DNA of 64,000 nt from Natronomonas moolapensis 8.8.11 (GCF_000591055.1 NC_020388.1:1736001-1800000); one strand, 5' to 3'; positions 1 through 9,164 are shown, counted from the stretch's first letter. The notes: generated by a model not told the origin, from the letters alone. Made by a program: numbers and translations.

Positions 1-506
1 AGTACCTCCACGAACTCGTCGGGCCGACGGGGATGCCCGTCGCCGCCGCGCCGCCGGACGGCGAAGTCACCGACGAGGAACTCGCGGAGGAACTCGGCTT
101 GGAGCTCAATGACGTGCGCCGGGCGCTCTTTATTCTGTACGAGAACGACCTCGCCTCGTATCGCCGCCTGCGCGACGAGGACTCGGGGTGGCTCACCTAC
201 CTCTGGACCTTCGAATACGAGTCGATCCCCGAGCAGCTCGAAGCCGAGATGCGCCGGCTGCTCGATGCGCTCGAACAGCGACGACAGTACGAGGCCGACA
301 ACGAGTTCTACCTCTGTGGGCAGTGCCAGCTCCGGTTCGAGTTCGGCGAGGCGATGGAGTTCGGCTTCGAGTGCCCCCAGTGCGGCGGCCAACTCGAGAC
401 GATGGACAACGACCGACTCATCGACGCGATGGAGAGACGCGTCGAGGAACTCAGCGACGAACTGAACGTGAACAGCGCGGACATCGACGGGGCCGTGGAC
501 GCCTGA
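1..506 (+). CDS. tfe: Transcription factor E alpha subunit, 5'-truncated by window edge
   Basis: Archaeal TFIIE-alpha homologue that helps TBP/TFB and RNA polymerase open the promoter. The reading frame is open to the window edge (codons from base 3), so the start lies outside. An N-terminal winged-helix part (conserved YLHELVGPTG then LNDVRRALFILYENDLASY) is followed by a charged linker and a C-terminal zinc ribbon with Cys pairs CGQC and CPQC about 16 residues apart, near bases 315-385. The stop overlaps the next ATG as TGATG, so it heads a three-gene unit with the DUF2110 and DUF5803 genes, a common haloarchaeal arrangement. Identity is firm; only the N-terminus is missing. Confidence 0.96.
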   Translation, partial: YLHELVGPTGMPVAAAPPDGEVTDEELAEELGLELNDVRRALFILYENDLASYRRLRDEDSGWLTYLWTFEYESIPEQLEAEMRRLLDALEQRRQYEADNEFYLCGQCQLRFEFGEAMEFGFECPQCGGQLETMDNDRLIDAMERRVEELSDELNVNSADIDGAVDA

Positions 507-1180
507 TGGTCGTCCTCGCAACCAAAGTGTACGTGCTCGGCGAGGGCCGTCGTCGAGCGATGGACTCCCTGGAGTCGCTCGTGGAGAACGAACTCGGTGA
601 CCTCGGCGTCGAGTTCACCGTCGGCCTGCGGGACGACGATTTCCCCTCTGTGACCGTAACTGGGGAGGACGCGCCCGTCGCGCGGAACCTGCTCGAAGCC
701 GAGTGGGGAGCGATCACGCCCCACCGGGAGGCCGGCGAGACCTACGTCGGGACGCTCGAGTCGTGGGACGACCGGGGGTTCGTCCTCGACGCCGGGGAGT
801 CGGTTCGGATCCCCGCCGACGAGCTCGGTCTCGGTCCCGGAAGCCCCGCCCAGATCCGGACGCGGTTCGGGCTCGTCCAGCACGTCCCGCTTCGGTTCGT
901 CGAGGGCGGCGAGGGGGAGCCACACAGCCTCGCCGACGCCGAACGAGACCGCCTCTACGAGTGGACCCGCGGCACCGGCCGGGTCAACGCCAACAGCACG
1001 ACGCGGGCCCAACTCCGGGCGACGGTCAACCGATCGGGTCACGCCGACGACATCGTCACCGTCGAGCGCGTCGGACTACTCGAATCGAGCGTCATCTGCC
1101 GGGAGGGTACGGACGCCCCCGGGCTGTTGGCCGACGTCGGTCCGCACCTCGAAGCGGAACTGCTCGCTATCGTCCCTTAG
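506..1180 (+). CDS. DUF2110 family protein
   Basis: A 224-residue soluble acidic protein that begins on the ATG overlapping the tfe stop by one base, implying translational coupling. No catalytic motif or membrane segment is visible. Its fixed place directly behind tfe identifies it as the DUF2110 family, which is known from tfe neighbourhoods in haloarchaea but has no established activity. A role connected with transcription or RNA is only an inference from position. The start was chosen for the TGATG overlap and because the encoded sequence loses its haloarchaeal character upstream of it. Confidence 0.88.
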   Translation: MVVLATKVYVLGEGRRRAMDSLESLVENELGDLGVEFTVGLRDDDFPSVTVTGEDAPVARNLLEAEWGAITPHREAGETYVGTLESWDDRGFVLDAGESVRIPADELGLGPGSPAQIRTRFGLVQHVPLRFVEGGEGEPHSLADAERDRLYEWTRGTGRVNANSTTRAQLRATVNRSGHADDIVTVERVGLLESSVICREGTDAPGLLADVGPHLEAELLAIVP

Positions 1181-1182
1181 TC

Positions 1183-2007
1183 ATGAACCGCCGCCTGCTC
1201 GCCGCGCTTGCGCTGCTCGTTTTGCTCGGGACAGCCGGCTGTACGACGATCCTCGGGGACGACGCCGGCGACCCCGAGGCGCTCTCGGCAGACGCCGAGT
1301 ACGACTACGACACCGACCGCGACGCGTTTATCAGGGTCAACCGGGGGAACTACACCGCAGTTTATAACGTCTCGGCGAAGGTGACCGGCGACAACGGCAC
1401 GATCGAGTTATACCGGACGAACGCGCTGACGATCGAAAACCCCCTCGAACTCGAGGCGCTGCAGTTCCGCTACGCCAACGGGACGGTCGTCAGGTACGTC
1501 GACGGCGAGGCGGTGTTGCTCCGTTCGGACGGGACCCAAGAGCCGACGGACGCCCTGGCCGTCGAGACGACGCGACAGCGAACCGTCGTCGAGTTGCCAG
1601 CCGAAGAGGGACAGATCGCGTTCACGACGCCGAAATCGGGCAAGGAGATCGCTGTGTACACGCCCGTGCACGGGAGTTACGAGGTCGCGCTCCCACCCGA
1701 CCGGGACGCATCGGTGCCGCTCCTTTCGCGGACGCGACCGTCGAACGACGACCGGGCGGTCGTCGGCGATCGGGTCCGTCTCCGGTGGGACAACGTCGAG
1801 ACGTCCGTGCTCAGCGTTCGATGGTATCTCGACCGGGACCTGTGGCTGTTCGGCGGTCTCGCCGTCGTCGGGGCTATCCTAGGTGCTGCCGGGATCGTCT
1901 ACTACTACCGGAGTATTCGAATGGCGGAGAAGCGCCGCGACGAGGCGGGGCTCGACGTCGACACCGGTGACGACGACCGCGAGGGGCCGCCCCCGGGGAT
2001 GCGGTAG
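1183..2007 (+). CDS. DUF5803 family membrane-anchored lipoprotein
   Basis: A 274-residue exported protein. The N-terminus is a signal peptide ending in a lipobox-like LLGTAGC (Cys20). The middle is a beta-rich extracellular domain with many Asn-X-Thr/Ser sites. One transmembrane helix lies near residues 220-242, followed by a basic then acidic cytoplasmic tail. It starts two bases after the DUF2110 stop and so belongs to the tfe unit. DUF5803 is a haloarchaeal family of unknown function. The large outside domain, terminal helix and cytoplasmic tail suggest a structural or sensory role, but nothing more specific can be read. Confidence 0.85.
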   Translation: MNRRLLAALALLVLLGTAGCTTILGDDAGDPEALSADAEYDYDTDRDAFIRVNRGNYTAVYNVSAKVTGDNGTIELYRTNALTIENPLELEALQFRYANGTVVRYVDGEAVLLRSDGTQEPTDALAVETTRQRTVVELPAEEGQIAFTTPKSGKEIAVYTPVHGSYEVALPPDRDASVPLLSRTRPSNDDRAVVGDRVRLRWDNVETSVLSVRWYLDRDLWLFGGLAVVGAILGAAGIVYYYRSIRMAEKRRDEAGLDVDTGDDDREGPPPGMR

Positions 2008-2088
2008 CGCGTCCCGCCGGTACGATCGCTCGGGGCGTCCGGACGGCCCGTCCTCACCGTTTATTCGGTTCCGGCTCGAACCGGACCT

Positions 2089-2781
2089 ATGGACGTCGCT
2101 TTGGTATCCGTCGGGGACGAACTGCTGGCTGGCGATACGGTCAACACGAACGCCGCGTGGCTCGGCGAACGCCTCGCCGAGCGCGGGGCGTCCGTCGAGC
2201 GAGTGACGGTCGTACCGGATCGAATCGCGGACATCGCCCGTGTGATCAACGAGTACGCCGCGGAGTACGACGCGGTCGTCACGACCGGCGGGCTCGGGCC
2301 GACCCACGACGACCGGACGATGGAAGCCGTCGCCGCCGCGGTCGGCCGGGACGTCGGGACCTCGGAGGCCGTCCTCGAGTGGCTCGACGAGGAACGCGAC
2401 TATCAACGCTCGGACCTCACGAACGGAACGGCTGACCTCCCGGTCGACGCCCGCCCGCTGCACAACACCGTCGGCGTCGCGCCCGGTTGCGTCGTCAAGA
2501 ACATCTACGTGCTGCCCGGCGTCCCCGAGGAGATGCAGGCGATGTTCGAGTCGGTCGCCTCGGAGTTCGAAGGGGAGCGCCGACACGTCGAGACGGTCAC
2601 GCTCGACGAACCCGAGAGCGCGCTGGTGGACCGGTTGCGGGAACTGGAGACGCGCTTCGGCGTCAAAGTCGGTAGCTACCCCGGCGAGAACGTCCGCGTC
2701 AAAGTCGAGAGCACCGACCGGGATGCAGTCGAAGAGGCGATCACGTGGCTCCGCGAGAACGGGATCGAGGCGTCGACGTGA
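2089..2781 (+). CDS. CinA-type molybdopterin-binding-fold protein
   Basis: A 230-residue protein with the MoaB/MogA fold used in molybdenum-cofactor enzymes and in CinA nucleotide pyrophosphatases. The N-terminus carries SVGDELLAGDTVNTN and residues 67-75 carry GGLGPTHDD, the family's phosphate/pterin-binding loops. VLPGVPEEM further on is also typical of CinA proteins. It lacks the C-terminal nicotinamide-nucleotide amidase domain of full bacterial CinA, which is normal for archaeal members. A TTTATTC TATA-like box lies about 30 bases upstream. The physiological substrate is not known for this archaeal subgroup. Confidence 0.88.
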   Translation: MDVALVSVGDELLAGDTVNTNAAWLGERLAERGASVERVTVVPDRIADIARVINEYAAEYDAVVTTGGLGPTHDDRTMEAVAAAVGRDVGTSEAVLEWLDEERDYQRSDLTNGTADLPVDARPLHNTVGVAPGCVVKNIYVLPGVPEEMQAMFESVASEFEGERRHVETVTLDEPESALVDRLRELETRFGVKVGSYPGENVRVKVESTDRDAVEEAITWLRENGIEAST

Positions 2782-2901
2782 CTACCGATACAGGTACCAG
2801 AGCCAGCCGACGGTGATGAGGAGGCTCGCGAGCAACACGACCCAACCGGACGCGTCGACGATGGACGGACTGTCCTCGAACGCCTGCAGGACGATATTCA
2901 T
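2782..2901 (-). CDS. 39-residue single-span membrane protein
   Basis: A very short gene lying tail to tail with the CinA-type gene, its stop beginning the base after that stop. The peptide starts MNIVLQAFEDSPSIVDASG and then forms one hydrophobic helix (VVLLASLLITVGWLWYLY) that ends at the C-terminal Arg. The frame is open further upstream, but the upstream part is Arg/Gly-rich antisense-type sequence, so the internal ATG at 2901 is preferred. I recognise no family. The clean amphipathic-then-transmembrane layout and acidic N-terminal half argue that it is translated. Confidence 0.6.
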   Translation of the reverse strand: MNIVLQAFEDSPSIVDASGWVVLLASLLITVGWLWYLYR

Positions 2902-3050
2902 ACGCGACCGTCGTCCCCCCGTGTTCTTAATGGATTCTATTCGCACGCGTCCCGAGACAGCGTGTCCCCCCGGGGCTCGGAACCGCCGCCGAGCGTCCAG
3001 TCGGCCACCGACACCGGGTCCCTTTTCACTCGCCGCCGCCGACACCCAAT

Positions 3051-4121
3051 ATGCGACGCGTTGGGCTGGTGGTGAACCCGATCGCTGGAATGGGCGGTCG
3101 GGTCGGCCTGAAAGGCACCGATAATAAACTCGAAGAGGCCCGCCACCGGGGGGCCGAACCGCGGTCGCCCGGCCGCGCCCGCGAGGCGCTCGAACACCTC
3201 CGAAGCCAGCCAGAAGACGTCGAACTCTACACGTACGGCGGAGCGATGGGCGAACGCGAGGCCCGCGCTGTCGGGTTCTCGCCCGTCGTCGTCGACGCCC
3301 CGGATGGCGGGGAGACGGCCGCCGCCGACACGCGGGCGGCCGTAGGGCAGTTCGTCGAGGAGGAGGTCGATCTCGTCCTATTCGTCGGCGGAGACGGGAC
3401 CGCCGTCGACGTCGCCGAGACGCTCGAGGAACTCGCCGACGAGACGCCGATACTCGGCGTCCCGAGCGGAGTGAAGGTCTACTCGTCGGTGTTCGCCGTC
3501 ACGCCGCGGGCCGCCGGTCGGATCGCGGCGTCGTTCGATCGAACGGAGACGCGGGAGGTCAACGACATCGACGAGGACGCCTACCGCGGCGGCGACGTCA
3601 ACACGGAGCTGAAAGCGCTCGCCGCCGTCCCGATCGGCGACGAGGTACAGTCCGCAAAACAGATCGGCGGCGGGACGGTCGAGTCGCTCGCCGCCGCGGT
3701 CGCGGCCGAAATCGGGGACGACGACGCGACGTACGTCCTCGGCCCCGGGTCGACCGTCGACGCGATCAAGACCGACCTCGGGATCGACGGCTCGCCGCTC
3801 GGCGTCGACGTCTGGCACGACGGCGCGGTGCTCGCCAGCGACGCCGGGGAGACGGAGATACTGGCATCGCTGGGGGAGCGCAACGTCGTCGTCGTCTCGC
3901 CGATCGGCGGTCAGGGGTTCATTTTCGGCCGCGGGAACGACCAGATCTCGCCGCCGGTGATCCGCCGCTCGGAACTCGAGATTGTCGCCTCGAAGCAGAA
4001 GCTCTCCGATATCGGCGTATTGCGCGTCGACACCGGCGACCCCGGGCTGGACGAGTCACTGCGCGGCTGGCAGCGGGTCCGGGTCGGGAAGTTCGAACGG
4101 CAGCTGTTGAAAGTCGTCTAA
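3051..4121 (+). CDS. ATP-NAD kinase family protein
   Basis: A 356-residue cytosolic enzyme of the ATP-NAD/AcoX kinase family, expected to phosphorylate NAD or a related diphosphate-linked substrate with ATP. Visible motifs are NPIAGMGGRVGLKGTD (residues 9-24) and the nucleotide-binding FVGGDGT (111-117), followed by ILGVPSGVK. The length and N-terminal motif match the longer archaeal subgroup rather than the 280-residue NAD kinases. The true substrate is therefore less certain than the family. The gene ends four bases inside the opposing glutaredoxin gene (convergent overlap). Confidence 0.88.
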   Translation: MRRVGLVVNPIAGMGGRVGLKGTDNKLEEARHRGAEPRSPGRAREALEHLRSQPEDVELYTYGGAMGEREARAVGFSPVVVDAPDGGETAAADTRAAVGQFVEEEVDLVLFVGGDGTAVDVAETLEELADETPILGVPSGVKVYSSVFAVTPRAAGRIAASFDRTETREVNDIDEDAYRGGDVNTELKALAAVPIGDEVQSAKQIGGGTVESLAAAVAAEIGDDDATYVLGPGSTVDAIKTDLGIDGSPLGVDVWHDGAVLASDAGETEILASLGERNVVVVSPIGGQGFIFGRGNDQISPPVIRRSELEIVASKQKLSDIGVLRVDTGDPGLDESLRGWQRVRVGKFERQLLKVV

Positions 4122-4525
4122 AAGGGCGCTTCGAGGCCGTCATCGGCGTCGGAGTCGGAATCGAACTCGACGTCCACGTCGACGCCGAGTTCGTCGGCCA
4201 GTTCGCCGCGTTGGTGGAGTTCCTCTAAGATGTCGCTGCCGCCGATGAACTCCCCGTCGACGAACGTCTGTGGGATCGTCTCCCAGCCGCTTTGCTCCTC
4301 GAGGGCGGCCCGGTACGCGTCGAGCGCTGGCAGGACGTCCTCGGCGACGATGTCGTCAGCGTCGTGGTACTTCGTGAGGACGTCGAGGGCCTTCTGTGAG
4401 TAGCCGCACTGCGGCATCAGCTTGTTTCCCTTCATAAAGAGAACGAGTTCGTTGTCCTCGAGAAGCTCGTCGACGCGTTCGCGTACCTCGTCCGGTTCGA
4501 CGCCACCACTGGGATCAAATGTCAT
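4118..4525 (-). CDS. Monothiol glutaredoxin family protein
   Basis: A 135-residue protein of the Grx4/GrxD type. The active site is the single-cysteine CGYS at residues 40-43, preceded by FMKGN. The glutathione-binding part of the fold is visible as IPQTFVDGEFIGGSDIL (residues 84-100). Monothiol glutaredoxins of this class usually carry and deliver Fe-S clusters. In haloarchaea gamma-glutamylcysteine would replace glutathione. The C-terminal tail is a very acidic Asp/Ser stretch. A TTG nine bases upstream is also in frame, but the ATG at 4525 fits the family start better. Confidence 0.9.
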   Translation of the reverse strand: MTFDPSGGVEPDEVRERVDELLEDNELVLFMKGNKLMPQCGYSQKALDVLTKYHDADDIVAEDVLPALDAYRAALEEQSGWETIPQTFVDGEFIGGSDILEELHQRGELADELGVDVDVEFDSDSDADDGLEAPF

Positions 4526-4634
4526 TACGTCCAATCCGAGCGCGATAGTAAAAACAGTTGTGTCGCGACGGGTCGTCGGGTGTCGGCCGCCGTGTCACTG
4601 CGTCGCCGGAGCCCGGGAGTCTCGAACCACCACC

Positions 4635-5432
4635 TCACTCGACGGTTTCGATCGCCCCGCCCTCGCGCTCCCACTCCGTGAGGCTGCCCTCATAGAACCT
4701 CACGTCGGCGTACCCGAGCGCCCGGAGGACGGTGTATGTGTGGCTGATCCGTCGGGCGGTGTTACAGTAGAGCACGACCCGTTTTTCCGGGCGGATGCCG
4801 CGCTCCTCGAGCAGCGACCGGAGCTCCGCCTCCGGTCGGACCGTGCGCGCGTCGGTGTTGACGAGCTCGCGCCAGTCTAGCCGAATCGCCCCGGGGATGT
4901 GGCCCGCCTCGTACTCGTGGGCTTCCCGGGTGTCCACGATGACTGCGTCGGGATCGTCGAGGGCGGCTTCGATCGCCGCGCGACCGACGAGGGGGCCGTC
5001 GGAATCGAACGCCGCCGCGTACGACACGGCGTCGGGACCGGGGTCGTCGGTCGTGGTCGGCTCGGTCCGGTTCCAGACGGAGTAATCACCGTCGAGGAGG
5101 TGTAGCTTCGCGGGGTCGTGGCCGTATAGCTCCGCCGTGACGAGCAGCCGGGCGGCGAAGACGCCGTGTGTGTCGTCGTAGGCGACGATGTCGTCGTCGG
5201 TGGCGATACCGGCCTCGCCGAGCAACTCGGCGAAGGCGTCCGTCCCGGGGAGCATTCCGGCCTCGGCCGCGCCGTGTTCGTCCGCGCGGAAGCTGTCGAA
5301 GGGGACGTTGACAGCGCCCGGGACGTGGCCGATTCCCTCGTATTCCCAGGCGTCCCTGACGTCCACGACGGCGACCCCCGGCGCGTCGAGGCGGTCCGAG
5401 ACCCACTCGGAGCCGATGATTCGGTCGTTCAC
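4635..5432 (-). CDS. Thiosulfate/3-mercaptopyruvate sulfurtransferase (two rhodanese domains)
   Basis: A 265-residue tandem rhodanese that moves sulfane sulfur from thiosulfate or mercaptopyruvate to a thiol acceptor. The N-terminal domain (about 8-125) is the usual inactive copy, with Asp in place of the catalytic Cys (YDDTHG at 85-90). The C-terminal domain carries the active loop CNTARR with Cys223. VVDVRDAWEYEGIGHVPGA and VIVDTREAHEYEAGHIPGA are the CH2A-type signatures of the two halves. It is divergent from the related gene at 5711, so a shared control region of about 280 bases lies between two sulfurtransferases. Confidence 0.93.
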   Translation of the reverse strand: MNDRIIGSEWVSDRLDAPGVAVVDVRDAWEYEGIGHVPGAVNVPFDSFRADEHGAAEAGMLPGTDAFAELLGEAGIATDDDIVAYDDTHGVFAARLLVTAELYGHDPAKLHLLDGDYSVWNRTEPTTTDDPGPDAVSYAAAFDSDGPLVGRAAIEAALDDPDAVIVDTREAHEYEAGHIPGAIRLDWRELVNTDARTVRPEAELRSLLEERGIRPEKRVVLYCNTARRISHTYTVLRALGYADVRFYEGSLTEWEREGGAIETVE

Positions 5433-5679
5433 GATAGCGTGTTCGTGCCCGCCAGTTTAACCGCTTTTCGTCCGCCGCCGTCGCGAATCAGCCGCTGGAA
5501 GCAGCAAACGTGTCCGACATCTACGACGGAGCTGTGGGCCCGGGACTCGCCTGCGCCGGGGGCTCGGGTGTCATGGCAGTCGTTTTCGGCAATTTCAGCC
5601 GCATCTATCGTCTCCCGGTCAGTCGAATCGGTTGCCGTGACCGGTGAGGAGCGGCGGGGCGTGCCGTCACGGATGGTGG

Positions 5680-5688
5680 TTTATATAC
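5680..5688 (+). promoter_or_regulatory. TATA box of the 5711 sulfurtransferase
   Basis: TTTATATAC-type box A lies 23-31 bases before the ATG at 5711. This spacing gives a transcript that starts at or a few bases before the start codon, the leaderless arrangement typical of haloarchaea. The rest of the gap from 5433 shows no gene or repeat. Confidence 0.65.
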
Positions 5689-5710
5689 CGAGAGCGCATA
5701 GGTAGATGTA

Positions 5711-6580
<870 letters not shown>

Positions 6581-6694
6581 GCGAGGACCGAAGCAGTATT
6601 TTTTGCGGTGCGACAGTCCAGAACGGGGTGATCGCCCTCGATATTGCAGCCGCCGACCGCTGCTTACAAGCCCGAACGTGACGTACGGACGCGT

Positions 6695-7321
6695 ATGGAT
6701 TCAGAGGAGTTCATCGAGGCTGTCCGCGCCGGGAACGAGACCGAACTCTCGCGACTCGGGTCGTCGAAGTCGCTGTTCGCCGACACCGGTGGCGAAATGA
6801 ACGCCGGTGACGTCCTTACCGCCGCCGCGACGGCCGAACACCACGCGGCCGAGACCTACGGGGAGTGGGCCGACGCCGAGAGCGGCGCGGTCGCCGAGGC
6901 GTTCGCGGAGACCGAACGCGAGGAACGGGCCCACTACGGGACGGTCGCGGGCGAACTCGACGACCACGAACCGGGGGCAGTGCCGGCGATCCAGGTGTAC
7001 CTCCGAGAGCTCGACGACACGGCGGCGCGCCTCGGTGGGTTCGTCGGCCGGACGATCGCCGCGGAAAAATCGAAGACGCAGATGACGGGCTTTTTTGTCG
7101 GCGATGCGGACCCACAGACTGCCGGGCTGTTCCGGGCGATGGGCGACGATCTCAACGCGCAGCTGTCGCGGGCGGCGGCGTTGCTCGACGCCGAGTGTGG
7201 CGACGACGCGGAGCGGTGGGATCGCGCCCGCGAGGCCGCCGACGGGGCGATCCAGGCGGCCTACGACGAGTACACGGACGCGCTCGAATCGATGGGCGTC
7301 AACCCGAAGCCGGTCTGTTGA
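6695..7321 (+). CDS. Rubrerythrin-like family protein
   Basis: A 208-residue all-helical soluble protein. The pattern AAATAEHHAAETYGEWA, then AFAETEREERAHYGTVAGEL, gives spaced Glu and His residues on helices as in ferritin-like di-iron proteins. TIAAEKSKTQMTGFFVG and the C-terminal AYDEYTDALESMGVNPKPVC are typical of the haloarchaeal proteins annotated as rubrerythrin family. There is no rubredoxin-type Cys4 domain, so classical NADH peroxidase activity is doubtful. Position after two sulfurtransferases suggests an oxidative-stress or sulfur-stress role. The ATG at 6695 follows the only good start context. Confidence 0.75.
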   Translation: MDSEEFIEAVRAGNETELSRLGSSKSLFADTGGEMNAGDVLTAAATAEHHAAETYGEWADAESGAVAEAFAETEREERAHYGTVAGELDDHEPGAVPAIQVYLRELDDTAARLGGFVGRTIAAEKSKTQMTGFFVGDADPQTAGLFRAMGDDLNAQLSRAAALLDAECGDDAERWDRAREAADGAIQAAYDEYTDALESMGVNPKPVC

Positions 7322-7493
7322 GCGGGCGTTCTGTCGACTGCCGTGCCGCTGGCCTCGTCGGATGAATTATATACGATCGGGCGACCAGACCGCCCGTGCG
7401 CTGACGAGTCGCGGTCGGCCCCCGAGGCGGGAGCACGGGGACGGGTCGATCGGACGCTTCCCCGTCTGTTCGCTATCTTCCAACAGCGAGAGA

Positions 7494-7617
7494 ATCCCGC
7501 CCTTCCCGCGAAGGACGAGCGTTCCGACGCTCTGTCGGAACCGAGGACTGAGTCGTTCGAAAATCGAAGAGTTTCGTGATCACGAGAGACTTTGTCTCTC
7601 GGACGACAGGGCGGGAG
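7494..7617. other. Multi-hairpin intergenic region upstream of the TnpB unit
   Basis: This lies in the 409-base gap 7322-7730. An outer stem of nine pairs is formed by TCCCGCCCT (7495-7503) and AGGGCGGGA (7608-7616). Inside are a perfect 8-bp hairpin GTTCCGAC/GTCGGAAC (7521-7541), TTCGA-AAA-TCGAA (7556-7568), the palindrome TCGTGATCACGA (7574-7585) and CGAGAGAC-TTT-GTCTCTCG (7583-7601). The last two overlap and are mutually exclusive. No convincing reading frame covers it. It could be the left end of the IS element, an expanded right-end remnant of an older one, or a structured RNA. The rest of the gap holds an AT-rich promoter-like stretch near 7676-7712. Confidence 0.6.
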
Positions 7618-7730
7618 TGAATCGCGTAAGCTCCGTGCCACAATCTCCGTGACCGTTGCCTGACTGAATACCCAACGTACGTATTTAGTAGGGCAAAAAC
7701 GTACAAAATATTGTGCGAACGGAGATAGAT

Positions 7731-7856
7731 ATGGAGCGCGGTGGCGACCTTCACGAGCGGGTCAAAGAGTACGCCCGTGAGAATGGTATCCGTCATCCGC
7801 GTGCCTACCGCGAGCTAATCGAACAAGGGTTAGAGACGGATGGAAACGACGACTAA
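7731..7856 (+). CDS. 41-residue ribbon-helix-helix-like leader protein of the TnpB unit
   Basis: A tiny gene whose last 17 bases overlap the tnpB start. The peptide is charged (MERGGDLHERVKEYARENG, then IRHPRAYRELIEQGLETDGN), with one helix, a turn and a second helix ending in ELIEQGL, reminiscent of CopG/Arc ribbon-helix-helix proteins though short. An AAAATATT box lies about 20-27 bases upstream. The overlap implies co-transcription and coupled translation with tnpB. A role as repressor or partner of the nuclease is an inference; I cannot assign a family with certainty. Confidence 0.65.
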   Translation: MERGGDLHERVKEYARENGIRHPRAYRELIEQGLETDGNDD

Positions 7857-9111
7857 GACGCTCGAAGCGACCCTCGCCCCGCCGACAGCACACAAGGAGC
7901 GGAAACTGTGTGACCTACTCGAAACCTACCGTGAGGGGCTTCACGAGGCGTTCGACGCCGGGTGTGACACGATGAGCGCTACCAGTGACGTGGTGACGCC
8001 CTACGACCTTCCGTATCAGGCGAAAGCGGCACTGTGCAACTACGTCCCACAACTCCACGACACCTACGACGCACAAGAGTTGGACGACGACCACCCGGTT
8101 CGGCTCACCAACCAAGCCGCCGAGTTTGACCACTCTCCGGCGCGAGACTACGAGTTTACGTGGTGGGCACCGCAACCCGGACGAGGGACGAATTTCTGGA
8201 TACCGCTTCGTATCAATCCCGAACAAGAGGGTCTGTGGCACGACCTCGTAGACGGGGACGCTTCGGCGGGACAACTCCGACTGCAACAGAATCGCACATC
8301 GTGGATGTTACACGTCACCGTCGAATTTCCGGTCGAAGAACCCGACTACGCGACGGACGGCGACGACGTGACGCACATCGGTCTGGACATTGGTGAAACC
8401 GCCCTGATAACGGGCTGTGCCCTCAAGGACGGTTCACCAACTGGCCCGTTCGTGTGTGACGGGAGCCGTACGAAGCATCTTCGCAAAGAGATGCACACGA
8501 CCCTGAAGCGACTCCAAGAGCGTGATGCCGCCGAGTGGCGGATAGACGAGCGATTCGACCACTACCAGAACGCGCTCACCGATATTGTCGAGAAAGCGTC
8601 TTGGCAGGCTGTCGAGTACGCCCGACAATTCGAGAATCCGGTACTCGTGATGGAGAATCTGACGTACATCCGCGAAGAATTGGACTACGGTTCGTACATG
8701 AACCGGCGGCTCCATGCGTGGGCGTTCGCTCGGTTACAGAACCGCGTTGAGGACAAGGCACGAGAGACTGGTATCCCTGTCGAGTACGTCCGACCGGAGT
8801 ACACCAGCCAGACGTGCCACGCTTGCGGCCACATCGGAAACAGAGCCGCACAAGCCACGTTCCGGTGTACCAACGACGGGTGCCACGTTACGGAGTTTCA
8901 GGGCGATATAAACGGCTCAATCAACGTTGCACAACGGGCTGACCCGTGGGGAGAGAGCGTGCCGCTGAAACCGGCAGGCAATGACTCGCTTCGGGATGGG
9001 AGTGCCTGTGACAGCACCGCGACCCATCGAGAGACGAGCGAGAAACACTCGCAAGTGACTCTCTCGGCGTTCCACGGGTCGGAACTCTCTACCAGCAACA
9101 GCGAAACTTAG
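7840..9111 (+). CDS. tnpB: TnpB, RNA-guided endonuclease of an IS200/IS605 element
   Basis: A 423-residue transposon-encoded nuclease, ancestor-type relative of Cas12, that cuts DNA matched by an omega RNA made from the element's right end. All three RuvC acidic residues are present: Asp183 in IGLDIGE, Glu272 in LVMENL and Asp356 in QGDINGSINVA. The zinc finger is Cys326/Cys329 (CHACG) and Cys343/Cys348. So the protein looks catalytically intact, not a decayed TldR-type regulator. No tnpA transposase gene lies beside it, so movement would need one supplied from elsewhere. The unit sits between the rubrerythrin-like gene and purM. A Ser/Thr-rich tail follows the nuclease domain. Confidence 0.93.
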   Translation: METTTKTLEATLAPPTAHKERKLCDLLETYREGLHEAFDAGCDTMSATSDVVTPYDLPYQAKAALCNYVPQLHDTYDAQELDDDHPVRLTNQAAEFDHSPARDYEFTWWAPQPGRGTNFWIPLRINPEQEGLWHDLVDGDASAGQLRLQQNRTSWMLHVTVEFPVEEPDYATDGDDVTHIGLDIGETALITGCALKDGSPTGPFVCDGSRTKHLRKEMHTTLKRLQERDAAEWRIDERFDHYQNALTDIVEKASWQAVEYARQFENPVLVMENLTYIREELDYGSYMNRRLHAWAFARLQNRVEDKARETGIPVEYVRPEYTSQTCHACGHIGNRAAQATFRCTNDGCHVTEFQGDINGSINVAQRADPWGESVPLKPAGNDSLRDGSACDSTATHRETSEKHSQVTLSAFHGSELSTSNSET

Positions 9112-9164
9112 CTGGTATTCCCCATGCGTGGGAAGCCGCACCGTTCACGGCGCGGAGGATGTCA
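9090..9164 (+). ncRNA. Predicted omega RNA scaffold and right end of the TnpB element
   Basis: Three successive stems can be drawn across the tnpB 3' end. TACCAGC (9090-9096) pairs with GCTGGTA (9111-9117) across the stop codon. TTCCC (9118-9122) pairs with GGGAA (9130-9134). CCGCACCG (9136-9143) pairs with CGGCGCGG (9148-9155) with one mismatch and a TTCA loop. The right end closes with GGAGGATGTCAC, a string found again at the other element near 38008. In known TnpB systems the guide is the 16-20 nt directly downstream; here that would be purM 3'-terminal sequence, antisense to purM. Structure is seen; function is inference from the family. Confidence 0.6.

Noticed and set aside
7473-7796. 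A 107-codon minus-strand frame across the structured region
   Set aside because: It runs through hairpins and the leader gene and reads as shadow sequence; no start context or motif.
7840-9111. TnpB-derived nuclease-dead regulator (TldR-like)
   Set aside because: All three catalytic acidic residues and the zinc Cys are present.
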